DNA from: Anthopleura xanthogrammica
Lineage: Eukaryota > Cnidaria > Anthozoa > Actiniaria > Actiniidae
DNA: 64,000 nucleotides
Assembly (NCBI GenBank): GCA_964019055.1
Contig: OZ025208.1
Location: 3,422,453-3,486,452, forward strand
Direction: 5' to 3'
Position numbers and translations under genes: made by a program. The number at the start of each line of letters is the position of its first letter. Position 1 is the first letter of the stretch. The notes under the pieces were generated by a model. That model saw nothing but the letters and a program-made list of their open reading frames with translations, had not been told where the DNA came from and made no database searches. Positions 10,301 through 22,714 of this stretch are shown piece after piece.

Positions 10301-12298
10301 GTTTTTATCTCAAGAGGTATTTTCATGAGCAAAAAGTGGGGGTTTCAGCAAACAGGGCACGCCGTCAGCGAAAAACCTGGTTTTGAGAGCCAAAATGGCC
10401 ATTTTTCAGTTTTTTGGGCTAAAAAGCTTTTTGTTTCAGCAAAACAGTGTTTTGGACACCGAAAATGTGCTTTCGTCGGCCAAAATGTGCGTTTAGCAGT
10501 GAAAACGTCGTGTTTTGAGCAAAAGAAAATTCTCAGCAAATTTCAAATTTTGTCAGCAAAAAACAGTTTTTTTGACCAAAAAGCACCTTTTCTCAGCCAA
10601 AACCCCATTTTTTTTCGCCAAAACGTCGTGTTTTTATCTCAAGAGGTATTTTCATGAGCAAAAAGTGGGGGTTTCAGCAAACAGGGCACGCCGTCAGCGA
10701 AAAACCTGGTTTTGAGAGCCAAAATGGCCATTTTTCAGTTTTTTGGGCTAAAAAGCTTTTTGTTTCAGCAAAACAGTGTTTTGGACACCGAAAATGTGCT
10801 TTCGTCGGCCAAAATGTGCGTTTAGCAGTGAAAACGTCGTGTTTTGAGCAAAAGAAAATTCTCAGCAAATTTCAAATTTTGTCAGCAAAAAACAGTTTTT
10901 TTGACCAAAAAGCACCTTTTCTCAGCCAAAACCCCATTTTTTTTCGCCAAAACGTCGTGTTTTTATCTCAAGAGGTATTTTCATGAGCAAAAAGTGGGGG
11001 TTTCAGCAAACAGGGCACGCCGTCAGCGAAAAACCTGGTTTTGAGAGCCAAAATGGCCATTTTTCAGTTTTTTGGGCTAAAAAGCTTTTTGTTTCAGCAA
11101 AACAGTGTTTTGGACACCGAAAATGTGCTTTAGTCGGCCAAAATGTGCGTTTAGTAGTGAAAACGTCATGTTTTGAGCAAAAGAAAATTCTCAGCAAATT
11201 TCAAATTTTGTCAGCAAAAAACAGTTTTTTTGACCAAAAAGCACCTTTTCTCAGCCAAAACCCCATTTTTTTTCGCCAAAACGTCGTGTTTTTATCTCAA
11301 GAGGTATTTTCATGAGCAAAAAGTGGGGGTTTCAGCAAACAGGGCACGCCGTCAGCGAAAAACCTGGTTTTGAGAGCCAAAATGGCCATTTTTCAGTTTT
11401 TTGGGCTAAAAAGCTTTTTGTTTCAGCAAAACAGTGTTTTGGACACCGAAAATGTGCTTTCGTCGGCCAAAATGTGCGTTTAGCAGTGAAAACGTCGTGT
11501 TTTGAGCAAAAGAAAATTCTCAGCAAATTTCAAATTTTGTCAGCAAAAAACAGTTTTTTTGACCAAAAAGCACCTTTTCTCAGCCAAAACCCCATTTTTT
11601 TTCGCCAAAACGTCGTGTTTTTATCTCAAGAGGTATTTTCATGAGCAAAAAGTGGGGGTTTCAGCAAACAGGGCACGCCGTCAGCGAAAAACCTGGTTTT
11701 GAGAGCCAAAATGGCCATTTTTCAGTTTTTTGGGCTAAAAAGCTTTTTGTTTCAGCAAAACAGTGTTTTGGACACCGAAAATGTGCTTTCGTCGGCCAAA
11801 ATGTGCGTTTAGCAGTGAAAACGTCGTGTTTTGAGCAAAAGAAAATTCTCAGCAAATTTCAAATTTTGTCAGCAAAAAACAGTTTTTTTGACCAAAAAGC
11901 ACCTTTTCTCAGCCAAAACCCCATTTTTTTTCGCCAAAACGTCGTGTTTTTATCTCAAGAGGTATTTTCATGAGCAAAAAGTGGGGGTTTCAGCAAACAG
12001 GGCACGCCGTCAGCGAAAAACCTGGTTTTGAGAGCCAAAATGGCCATTTTTCAGTTTTTTGGGCTAAAAAGCTTTTTGTTTCAGCAAAACAGTGTTTTGG
12101 ACACCGAAAATGTGCTTTCGTCGGCCAAAATGTGCGTTTAGCAGTGAAAACGTCGTGTTTTGAGCAAAAGAAAATTCTCAGCAAATTTCAAATTTTGTCA
12201 GCAAAAAACAGTTTTTTTGACCAAAAAGCACCTTTTCTCAGCCAAAACCCCATTTTTTTTCGCCAAAACGTCGTGTTTTTATCTCAAGAGGTATTTTC
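7365..12298. repeat. Homogeneous satellite block, 15 units
   Basis: Fifteen units, nearly all indistinguishable from the reference. The first (7365) is 328 bp, with a T7 run and a lost HindIII site. Unit 7693 has TTTTTGGGGC, unit 8351 has TTGCC plus CCTTTTGTC, and unit 9009 has TTTCGAATT. Units 9996 and 10983, exactly 987 bp (three units) apart, share a set of three linked changes: CTTTAGTCGG, TTTAGTAGTG and CGTCATG. No other sequence type is present. Confidence 0.95.
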
Positions 12299-12737
12299 AT
12301 GAGCAAAAAGTGGGGGTTTCAGCAAACAGGGCACGCCGTCAGCGAAAAACCTGGTTTTGAGAGCCAAAATGGCCATTTTTCAGTTTTTTGGGCTAAAAAG
12401 CTTTTTCTTTCCGCAAAACAGTGTTTTGGACACCGAAAATGTGCTTTCGTCCGCCAAAATGTGCGTTTAGTAGTGAAAACGTCGTGTTTTCAGTTTTTTG
12501 GGCTAAAAAGCTTTTTGTTTCAGCAAAACAGTGTTTTGGACACCGAAAATGTGCTTTCGTCGGCCAAAATGTGCGTTTAGCAGTGAAAACGTCGTGTTTT
12601 GAGCAAAAGAAAATTCTCAGCAAATTTCAAATTTTGTCAGCAAAAAACAGTTTTTTTGACCAAAAAGCACCTTTTCTCAGCCAAAACCCCATTTTTTTTC
12701 GCCAAAACGTCGTGTTTTTATCTCAAGAGGTATTTTC
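12299..12737. repeat. 439-bp unit with 110-bp internal tandem duplication (first copy)
   Basis: The unit is 110 bp longer than normal because the segment from CAGTTTTTTGGGC to the end of AAAACGTCGTGTTTT is present twice, at 12381-12490 and 12491-12600. The junction joins TTTT to CAG, the same context as the start of the segment. The first copy differs from the standard sequence at four bases (CTTTTTC, TTTCCGC, CGTCCGCC, TTTAGTAGTG); the second looks standard. The extra length, 110, is not a multiple of three. Confidence 0.95.
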
Positions 12738-14711
12738 ATGAGCAAAAAGTGGGGGTTTCAGCAAACAGGGCACGCCGTCAGCGAAAAACCTGGTTTTGAG
12801 AGCCAAAATGGCCATTTTTCAGTTTTTTGGGCTAAAAAGCTTTTTGTTTCAGCAAAACAGTGTTTTGGACACCGAAAATGTGCTTTCGTCGGCCAAAATG
12901 TGCGTTTAGCAGTGAAAACGTCGTGTTTTGAGCAAAAGAAAATTCTCAGCAAATTTCAAATTTTGTCAGCAAAAAACAGTTTTTTTGACCAAAAAGCACC
13001 TTTTCTCAGCCAAAACCCCATTTTTTTTCGCCAAAACGTCGTGTTTTTATCTCAAGAGGTATTTTCATGAGCAAAAAGTGGGGGTTTCAGCAAACAGGGC
13101 ACGCCGTCAGCGAAAAACCTGGTTTTGAGAGCCAAAATGGCCATTTTTCAGTTTTTTGGGCTAAAAAGCTTTTTGTTTCAGCAAAACAGTGTTTTGGACA
13201 CCGAAAATGTGCTTTCGTCGGCCAAAATGTGCGTTTAGCAGTGAAAACGTCGTGTTTTGAGCAAAAGAAAATTCTCAGCAAATTTCAAATTTTGTCAGCA
13301 AAAAACAGTTTTTTTGACCAAAAAGCACCTTTTCTCAGCCAAAACCCCATTTTTTTTCGCCAAAACGTCGTGTTTTTATCTCAAGAGGTATTTTCATGAG
13401 CAAAAAGTGGGGGTTTCAGCAAACAGGGCACGCCGTCAGCGAAAAACCTGGTTTTGAGAGCCAAAATGGCCATTTTTCAGTTTTTTGGGCTAAAAAGCTT
13501 TTTGTTTCAGCAAAACAGTGTTTTGGACACCGAAAATGTGCTTTCGTCGGCCACAATGTGCGTTTAGCAGTGAAAACGTCGTGTTTTGAGCAAAAGAAAA
13601 TTCTCAGCAAATTTCAAATTTTGTCAGCAAAAAACAGTTTTTTTGACCAAAAAGCACCTTTTCTCAGCCAAAACCCCATTTTTTTTCGCCAAAACGTCGT
13701 GTTTTTATCTCAAGAGGTATTTTCATGAGCAAAAAGTGGGGGTTTCAGCAAACAGGGCACGCCGTCAGCGAAAAACCTGGTTTTGAGAGCCAAAATGGCC
13801 ATTTTTCAGTTTTTTGGGCTAAAAAGCTTTTTGTTTCAGCAAAACAGTGTTTTGGACACCGAAAATGTGCTTTAGTCGGCCAAAATGTGCGTTTAGTAGT
13901 GAAAACGTCATGTTTTGAGCAAAAGAAAATTCTCAGCAAATTTCAAATTTTGTCAGCAAAAAACAGTTTTTTTGACCAAAAAGCACCTTTTCTCAGCCAA
14001 AACCCCATTTTTTTTCGCCAAAACGTCGTGTTTTTATCTCAAGAGGTATTTTCATGAGCAAAAAGTGGGGGTTTCAGCAAACAGGGCACGCCGTCAGCGA
14101 AAAACCTGGTTTTGAGAGCCAAAATGGCCATTTTTCAGTTTTTTGGGCTAAAAAGCTTTTTGTTTCAGCAAAACAGTGTTTTGGACACCGAAAATGTGCT
14201 TTCGTCGGCCAAAATGTGCGTTTAGCAGTGAAAACGTCGTGTTTTGAGCAAAAGAAAATTCTCAGCAAATTTCAAATTTTGTCAGCAAAAAACAGTTTTT
14301 TTGACCAAAAAGCACCTTTTCTCAGCCAAAACCCCATTTTTTTTCGCCAAAACGTCGTGTTTTTATCTCAAGAGGTATTTTCATGAGCAAAAAGTGGGGG
14401 TTTCAGCAAACAGGGCACGCCGTCAGCGAAAAACCTGGTTTTGAGAGCCAAAATGGCCATTTTTCAGTTTTTTGGGCTAAAAAGCTTTTTGTTTCAGCAA
14501 AACAGTGTTTTGGACACCGAAAATGTGCTTTCGTCGGCCAAAATGTGCGTTTAGCAGTGAAAACGTCGTGTTTTGAGCAAAAGAAAATTCTCAGCAAATT
14601 TCAAATTTTGTCAGCAAAAAACAGTTTTTTTGACCAAAAAGCACCTTTTCTCAGCCAAAACCCCATTTTTTTTCGCCAAAACGTCGTGTTTTTATCTCAA
14701 GAGGTATTTTC
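12738..14711. repeat. Six standard units between the two 439-bp units
   Basis: Six 329-bp units, 12738-14383. Unit 13396 has GGCCACAATG. Unit 13725 repeats the linked CTTTAGTCGG, TTTAGTAGTG and CGTCATG set of units 9996 and 10983. The rest match the reference. This stretch, with one flanking 439-bp unit, forms the 2413-bp interval separating the two identical 110-bp insertions. Confidence 0.93.
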
Positions 14712-15150
14712 ATGAGCAAAAAGTGGGGGTTTCAGCAAACAGGGCACGCCGTCAGCGAAAAACCTGGTTTTGAGAGCCAAAATGGCCATTTTTCAGTTTT
14801 TTGGGCTAAAAAGCTTTTTCTTTCCGCAAAACAGTGTTTTGGACACCGAAAATGTGCTTTCGTCCGCCAAAATGTGCGTTTAGTAGTGAAAACGTCGTGT
14901 TTTCAGTTTTTTGGGCTAAAAAGCTTTTTGTTTCAGCAAAACAGTGTTTTGGACACCGAAAATGTGCTTTCGTCGGCCAAAATGTGCGTTTAGCAGTGAA
15001 AACGTCGTGTTTTGAGCAAGAGAAAATTCTCAGCAAATTTCAAATTTTGTCAGCAAAAAACATTTTTTTTGACCAAAAAGCACCTTTTCTCAGCCAAAAC
15101 CCCATTTTTTTTCGCCAAAACGTCGTGTTTTTATCTCAAGAGGTATTTTC
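14712..15150. repeat. 439-bp unit with 110-bp internal tandem duplication (second copy)
   Basis: This unit repeats the 12299 unit: the duplicated segment lies at 14794-14903 and 14904-15013, and the first copy carries the same four base changes. It therefore shares one origin with the 12299 unit, 2413 bp to the left (seven units plus 110 bp). It differs in the second half, which has CAAGAG, the first such mark in the window, and a CATTTTTTTT change near 15061. Confidence 0.95.
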
Positions 15151-18100
15151 ATGAGCAAAAAGTGGGGGTTTCAGCAAACAGGGCACGCCGTCAGCGATAA
15201 ACCTGGTTTTGAGAGCCAAAATGGCCATTTTTCAGTTTTTTGGGCTAAAAAGCTTTTTGTTTCAGCAAAACAGTGTTTTGGACACCGAAAATGTGCTTTC
15301 GTCGGCCAAAATGTGCGTTTAGCAGTGAAAACGTCGTGTTTTGAGCAAAAGAAAATTCTCAGCAAATTTCAAATTTTGTCAGCAAAAAACAGTTTTTTTG
15401 ACCAAAAAGCACCTTTTCTCAGCCAAAACCCCATTTTTTTTCGCCAAAACGTCGTGTTTTTATCTCAAGAGGTATTTTCATGAGCAAAAAGTGGGGGTTT
15501 CAGCAAACAGGGCACGCCGTCAGCGAAAAACCTGGTTTTGAGAGCCAAAATGGCCATTTTTCAGTTTTTTGGGCTAAAAAGCTTTTTGTTTCAGCAAAAC
15601 AGTGTTTTGGACACCGAAAATGTGCTTTCGTCGGCCAAAATGTGCGTTTAGCAGTGAAAACGTCGTGTTTTGAGCAAAAGAAAATTCTCAGCAAATTTCA
15701 AATTTTGTCAGCAAAAAACAGTTTTTTTGACCAAAAAGCACCTTTTCTCAGCCAAAACCCCTTTTTTTTTCGCCAAAACGTCGTGTTTTTATCTCAAGAG
15801 GTATTTTCATGAGCAAAAAGTGGGGGTTTCAGCAAACAGGGCACGCCGTCAGCGAAAAACCTGGTTTTGAGAGCCAAAATGGCCATTTTTCCGTTTTTTG
15901 GGCTAAAAAGCTTTTTGTTTCAGCAAAACAGTGTTTTGGACACCGAAAATGTGCTTTCGTCGGCCAAAATGTGCGTTTAGCAGTGAAAACGTCGTGTTTT
16001 GAGCAAAAGAAAATTCTCAGCAAATTTCAAATTTTGTCAGCAAAAAACAGTTTTTTTGACCAAAAAGCACCTTTTCTCAGCCAAAACCCCATTTTTTTTC
16101 GCCAAAACGTCGTGTTTTTATCTCAAGAGGTATTTTCATGAGCAAAAAGTGGGGGTTTCAGCAAACAGGGCACGCCGTCAGCGAAAAACCTGGTTTTGAG
16201 AGCCAAAATGGCCATTTTTCAGTTTTTTGGGCTAAAAAGCTTTTTGTTTCAGCAAAACAGTGTTTTGGACACCGAAAATGTGCTTTCGTCGGCCAAAATG
16301 TGCGTTTAGCAGTGAAAACGTCGTGTTTTGAGCAAAAGAAAATTCTCAGCAAATTTCAAATTTTGTCAGCAAAAAACAGTTTTTTTGACCAAAAAGCACC
16401 TTTTCTCAGCCAAAACCCCATTTTTTTTCGCCAAAACGTCGTGTTTTTATCTCAAGAGGTATTTTCATGAGCAAAAAGTGGGGGTTTCAGCAAACAGGGC
16501 ACGCCGTCAGCGATAAACCTGGTTTTGAGAGCCAAAATGGCCATTTTTCAGTTTTTTGGGCTAAAAAGCTTTTTGTTTCAGCAAAACAGTGTTTTGGACA
16601 CCGAAAATGTGCTTTCGTCGGCCAAAATGTGCGTTTAGCAGTGAAAACGTCGTGTTTTGAGCAAAAGAAAATTCTCAGCAAATTTCAAATTTTGTCAGCA
16701 AAAAACAGTTTTTTTGACCAAAAAGCACCTTTTCTCAGCCAAAACCCCATTTTTTTTCGCCAAAACGTCGTGTTTTTATCTCAAGAGGTATTTTCATGAG
16801 CAAAAAGTGGGGGTTTCAGCAAACAGGGCACGCCGTCAGCGAAAAACCTGGTTTTGAGAGCCAAAATGGCCATTTTTCAGTTTTTTGGGCTAAAAAGCTT
16901 TTTGTTTCAGCAAAGCAGTGTTTTGGACACCGAAAATGTGCTTTCGTCGGCCAAAATGTGCGTTTAGCAGTGAAAACGTCGTGTTTTGAGCAAAAGAAAA
17001 TTCTCAGCAAATTTCAAATTTTGTCAGCAAAAAACAGTTTTTTTGACCAAAAAGCACCTTTTCTCAGCCAAAACCCCATTTTTTTTCGCCAAAACGTCGT
17101 GTTTTTATCTCAAGAGGTATTTTCATGAGCAAAAAGTGGGGGTTTCAGCAAACAGGGCACGCCGTCAGCGATAAACCTGGTTTTGAGAGCCAAAATGGCC
17201 ATTTTTCAGTTTTTTGGGCTAAAAAGCTTTTTGTTTCAGCAAAACAGTGTTTTGGACACCGAAAATGTGCTTTCGTCGGCCAAAATGTGCGTTTAGCAGT
17301 GAAAACGTCGTGTTTTGAGCAAAAGAAAATTCTCAGCAAATTTCAAATTTTGTCAGCAAAAAACAGTTTTTTTGACCAAAAAGCACCTTTTCTCAGCCAA
17401 AACCCCATTTTTTTTCGCCAAAACGTCGTGTTTTTATCTCAAGAGGTATTTTCATGAGCAAAAAGTGGGGGTTTCAGCAAACAGGGCACGCCGTCAGCGA
17501 TAAACCTGGTTTTGAGAGCCAAAATGGCCATTTTTCAGTTTTTTGGGCTAAAAAGCTTTTTGTTTCAGCAAAACAGTGTTTTGGACACCGAAAATGTGCT
17601 TTCGTCGGCCAAAATGTGCGTTTAGCAGTGAAAACGTCGTGTTTTGAGCAAAAGAAAATTCTCAGCAAATTTCAAATTTTGTCAGCAAAAAACAGTTTTT
17701 TTGACCAAAAAGCACCTTTTCTCAGCCAAAACCCCATTTTTTTTCGCCAAAACGTCGTGTTTTTATCTCAAGAGGTATTTTCATGAGCAAAAAGTGGGGG
17801 TTTCAGCAAACAGGGCACGCCGTCAGCGATAAACCTGGTTTTGAGAGCCAAAATGGCCATTTTTCAGTTTTTTGGGCTAAAAAGCTTTTTGTTTCAGCAA
17901 AACAGTGTTTTGGACACCGAAAATGTGCTTTCGTCGGCCAAAATGTGCGTTTAGCAGTGAAAACGTCGTGTTTTGAGCAAAAGAAAATTCTCAGCAAATT
18001 TCAAATTTTGTCAGCAAAAAACAGTTTTTTTGACCAAAAAGCACCTTTTCTCAGCCAAAACCCCATTTTTTTTCGCCAAAACGTCGTGTTTTTATCTCAA

Positions 18101-18440
18101 GAGGTATTTTCATGAGCAAAAAGTGGGGGTTTCAGCAAACAGGGCACGCCGTCAGCGAAAAACCTGGTTTTGAGAGCCAAAATGGCCATTTTTCAGTTTT
18201 TTGGGCTAAAAAGCTTTTTGTTTCAGCAAAGCAGTGTTTTGGACACCGAAAATGTGCTTTCGTCGGCCAAAATGTGCGTTTAGCAGTGAAAACGTCGTGT
18301 TTTGAGCAAGAGAAAATTCTCAGCAAATTTCAAATTTTGTCAGCAAAAAACAGTTTTTTTGACCAAAAAGCACCTTTTCTCAGCCAAAACCCCATTTTTT
18401 TTCGCCAAAACGTCGTGTTTTTATCTCAAGAGGTATTTTC
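15151..18440. repeat. Satellite block marked by GCGATAAACC units
   Basis: Ten 329-bp units. Five (15151, 16467, 17125, 17454, 17783) carry GCGATAAACC in place of GCGAAAAACC, three of them adjacent. Units 16796 and 18112, exactly 1316 bp (four units) apart, share CAAAGCAGTG. Unit 15480 has CCCCTTTTTTTTT and unit 15809 TTTTTCCGTTTT. Unit 18112 carries CAAGAG. Shared marks at whole-unit distances show exchange within the block. Confidence 0.93.
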
Positions 18441-20413
18441 ATGAGCAAAAAGTGGGGGTTTCAGCAAACAGGGCACGCCGTCAGCGAAAAACCTGGTTTT
18501 GAGAGCCAAAATGGCCATTTTTCAGTTTTTTGGGCTAAAAAGCTTTTTGTTTCAGCAAAACAGTGTTTTGGACACCGAAAATGTGCTTTCGTCGGCCAAA
18601 ATGTGCGTTTAGCAGTGAAAACGTCGTGTTTTGAGCAAAAGAAAATTCTCAGCAAATTTCAAATTTTGTCAGCAAAAAACAGTTTTTTTGACCAAAAAGC
18701 ACCTTTTCTCAGCCAAAACCCCATTTTTTTTCGCCAAAACGTCGTGTTTTTATCTCAAGAGGTATTTTCATGAGCAAAAAGTGGGGGTTTCAACAAACAG
18801 GGCACGCCGTCAGCGAAAAACCTGGTTTTGAGAGCCAAAATGGCCATTTTTCAGTTTTTTGGGCTAAAAAGCTTTTTGTTTCAGCAAAACAGTGTTTTGG
18901 ACACCGAAAATGTGCTTTCGTCGGCCAAAATGTGCGTTTAGCAGTGAAAACGTCGTGTTTTGAGCAAAAGAAAATTCTCAGCAAATTTCAAATTTTGTCA
19001 GCAAAAAACAGTTTTTTTGACCAAAAAGCACCTTTTCTCAGCCAAAACCCCATTTTTTTCGCCAAAACGTCGTGTTTTTATCTCAAGAGGTATTTTCATG
19101 AGCAAAAAGTGGGGGTTTCAGCAAACAGGGCACGCCGTCAGCGAAAAACCTGGTTTTGAGAGCCAAAATGGCCATTTTTCAGTTTTTTGGGCTAAGAAGC
19201 TTTTTGTTTCAGCAAAACAGTGTTTTGGACACCGAAAATGTGCTTTCGTCGACCAAAATGTGCGTTTAGCAGTGAAAACGTCGTGTTTTGAGCAAAAGAA
19301 AATTCTCAGCAAATTTCAAATTTTGTCAGCAAAAAACAGTTTTTTTGACCAAAAAGCACCTTTTCTCAGCCAAAACCCCATTTTTTTTCGCCAAAACGTC
19401 GTGTTTTTATCTCAAGAGGTATTTTCATGAGCAAAAAGTGGGGGTTTCAGCAAACAGGGCACGCCGTCAGCGAAAAACCTGGTTTTGAGAGCCAAAATGG
19501 CCATTTTTCAGTTTTTTGGGCTAAATAGTTTTTTGTTTCAGCAAAACAGTGTTTTGGACACCGAAAATGTGCTTTCGTCGGCCAAAATGTGCGTTTAGCA
19601 GTGAAAACGTCGTGTTTTGAGCAAGAGAAAATTCTCAGCAAATTTCAAATTTTGTCAGCAAAAAACAGTTTTTTTGACCAAAAAGCACCTTTTCTCAGCC
19701 AACACCCCATTTTTTTTCGCCAAAACGTCGTGTTTTTATCTCAAGAGGTATTTTCATGAGCAAAAAGTGGGGGTTTCAGCAAACAGGGCACGCCGTCAGC
19801 CAAAAACCTGGTTTTGAGAGCCAAAATGGCCATTTTTCAGTTTTTTGGGCTAAAAAGCTTTTTGTTTCAGCAAAACAGTGTTTTGGACACCGAAAATGTG
19901 CTTTCGTCGGCCAAAATGTGCGTTTAGCAGTGAAAACGTCGTGTTTTGAGCAAAAGAAAATTCTCAGCAAATTTCAAATTTTGTCAGCAAAAAACAGTTT
20001 TTTTGACCAAAAAGCACCTTTTCTCAGCCAAAACCCCATTTTTTTTCGCCAAAACGTCGTGTTTTTATCTCAAGAGGTATTTTCATGAGCAAAAAGTGGG
20101 GGTTTCAGCAAACAGGGCACGCCGTCAGCGAAAAACCTGGTTTTGAGAGCCAAAATGGCCATTTTTCAATTTTTTGGGCTAAGAAGCTTTTTGTTTCAGC
20201 AAAACAGTGTTTTGGACACCGAAAATGTGCTTTCGTCGGCCAAAATGTGCGTTTAGCAGTGAAAACGTCGTGTTTTGAGCAAGAGAAAATTCTCAGCAAA
20301 TTTCAAATTTTGTCAGCAAAAAACAGTTTTTTTGACCAAAAAGCACCTTTTCTCAGCCAAAACCCCATTTTTTTTCGCCAAAACGTCGTGTTTTTATCTC
20401 AAGAGGTATTTTC
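18441..20413. repeat. Six-unit higher-order segment, copy 1
   Basis: The units run in this order: 18441 standard; 18770 with TTTCAACAAACAG and a T7 run; 19098 with CTAAGAAGC and GTCGACC; 19427 with CTAAATAG and CAAGAG; 19756 with GCCAAAAACC; 20085 with TTTTTCAATTTT, CTAAGAAGC and CAAGAG. The same order reappears at 20414-22714, so this is a 1973-bp segmental duplicate. The TAAATAG change places an in-frame stop in the open frame that otherwise spans the unit. Confidence 0.88.
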
Positions 20414-22714
20414 ATGAGCAAAAAGTGGGGGTTTCAGCAAACAGGGCACGCCGTCAGCGAAAAACCTGGTTTTGAGAGCCAAAATGGCCATTTTTCAGTT
20501 TTTTGGGCTAAAAAGCTTTTTGTTTCAGCAAAACAGTGTTTTGGACACCGAAAATGTGCTTTCGTCGGCCAAAATGTGCGTTTAGCAGTGAAAACGTCGT
20601 GTTTTGAGCAAAAGAAAATTCTCAGCAAATTTCAAATTTTGTCAGCAAAAAACAGTTTTTTTGACCAAAAAGCACCTTTTCTCAGCCAAAACCCCATTTT
20701 TTTTCGCCAAAACGTCGTGTTTTTATCTCAAGAGGTATTTTCATGAGCAAAAAGTGGGGGTTTCAACAAACAGGGCACGCCGTCAGCGAAAAACCTGGTT
20801 TTGAGAGCCAAAATGGCCATTTTTCAGTTTTTTGGGCTAAAAAGCTTTTTGTTTCAGCAAAACAGTGTTTTGGACACCGAAAATGTGCTTTCGTCGGCCA
20901 AAATGTGCGTTTAGCAGTGAAAACGTCGTGTTTTGAGCAAAAGAAAATTCTCAGCAAATTTCAAATTTTGTCAGCAAAAAACAGTTTTTTTGACCAAAAA
21001 GCACCTTTTCTCAGCCAAAACCCCATTTTTTTCGCCAAAACGTCGTGTTTTTATCTCAAGAGGTATTTTCATGAGCAAAAAGTGGGGGTTTCAGCAAACA
21101 GGGCACGCCGTCAGCGAAAAACCTGGTTTTGAGAGCCAAAATGGCCATTTTTCAGTTTTTTGGGCTAAAAAGCTTTTTGTTTCAGCAAAACAGTGTTTTG
21201 GACACCGAAAATGTGCTTTCGTCGGCCAAAATGTGCGTTTAGCAGTGAAAACGTCGTGTTTTGAGCAAAAGAAAATTCTCAGCAAATTTCAAATTTTGTC
21301 AGCAAAAAACAGTTTTTTTGACCAAAAAGCACCTTTTCTCAGCCAAAACCCCATTTTTTTCGCCAAAACGTCGTGTTTTTATCTCAAGAGGTATTTTCAT
21401 GAGCAAAAAGTGGGGGTTTCAGCAAACAGGGCACGCCGTCAGCGAAAAACCTGGTTTTGAGAGCCAAAATGGCCATTTTTCAGTTTTTTGGGCTAAGAAG
21501 CTTTTTGTTTCAGCAAAACAGTGTTTTGGACACCGAAAATGTGCTTTCGTCGACCAAAATGTGCGTTTAGCAGTGAAAACGTCGTGTTTTGAGCAAAAGA
21601 AAATTCTCAGCAAATTTCAAATTTTGTCAGCAAAAAACAGTGTTTTTGACCAAAAAGCACCTTTTCTCAGCCAAAACCCCATTTTTTTTCGCCAAAACGT
21701 CGTGTTTTTATCTCAAGAGGTATTTTCATGAGCAAAAAGTGGGGGTTTCAGCAAACAGGGCACGCCGTCAGCGAAAAACCTGGTTTTGAGAGCCAAAATG
21801 GCCATTTTTCAGTTTTTTGGGCTAAATAGCTTTTTGTTTCAGCAAAACAGTGTTTTGGACACCGAAAATGTGCTTTCGTCGGCCAAAATGTGCGTTTAGC
21901 AGTGAAAACGTCGTGTTTTGAGCAAGAGAAAATTCTCAGCAAATTTCAAATTTTGTCAGCAAAAAACAGTTTTTTTGACCAAAAAGCACCTTTTCTCAGC
22001 CAAAACCCCATTTTTTTTCGCCAAAACGTCGTGTTTTTATCTCAAGAGGTATTTTCATGAGCAAAAAGTGGGGGTTTCAGCAAACAGGGCACGCCGTCAG
22101 CCAAAAACCTGGTTTTGAGAGCCAAAATGGCCATTTTTCAGTTTTTTGGGCTAAAAAGCTTTTTGTTTCAGCAAAACAGTGTTTTGGACACCGAAAATGT
22201 GCTTTCGTCGGCCAAAATGTGCGTTTAGCAGTGAAAACGTCGTGTTTTGAGCAAAAGAAAATTCTCAGCAAATTTCAAATTTTGTCAGCAAAAAACAGTT
22301 TTTTTGACCAAAAAGCACCTTTTCTCAGCCAAAACCCCATTTTTTTTCGCCAAAACGTCGTGTTTTTATCTCAAGAGGTATTTTCATGAGCAAAAAGTGG
22401 GGGTTTCAGCAAACAGGGCACGCCGTCAGCGAAAAACCTGGTTTTGAGAGCCAAAATGGCCATTTTTCAATTTTTTGGGCTAAAAAGCTTTTTGTTTCAG
22501 CAAAACAGTGTTTTGGACACCAAAAATGTGCTTTCGTCGGCCAAAATGTGCGTTTAGCAGTGAAAACGTCGTGTTTTGAGCAAAAGAAAATTCTCAGCAA
22601 ATTTCAAATTTTGTCAGCAAAAAACAGTTTTTTTGACCAAAAAGCACCTTTTCTCAGCCAAAACCCCATTTTTTTTCGCCAAAACGTCGTGTTTTTATCT
22701 CAAGAGGTATTTTC
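20414..22714. repeat. Higher-order segment, copy 2, with one extra unit
   Basis: The order of marked units of copy 1 is repeated: 20743 (CAACAAACAG, T7), 21399 (CTAAGAAGC, GTCGACC), 21728 (CTAAATAG, CAAGAG), 22057 (GCCAAAAACC), 22386 (CAATTTT). One extra 328-bp T7 unit at 21071 lies between the first two, giving seven units and 2301 bp. Unit 22386 lacks two of the marks of its counterpart 20085, so point changes or conversion followed the duplication. Confidence 0.85.

Noticed and set aside
12299..15150. Mobile element insertion in the 439-bp units
   Set aside because: The extra 110 bp is an internal duplicate of the unit itself, with no terminal repeats or foreign sequence.
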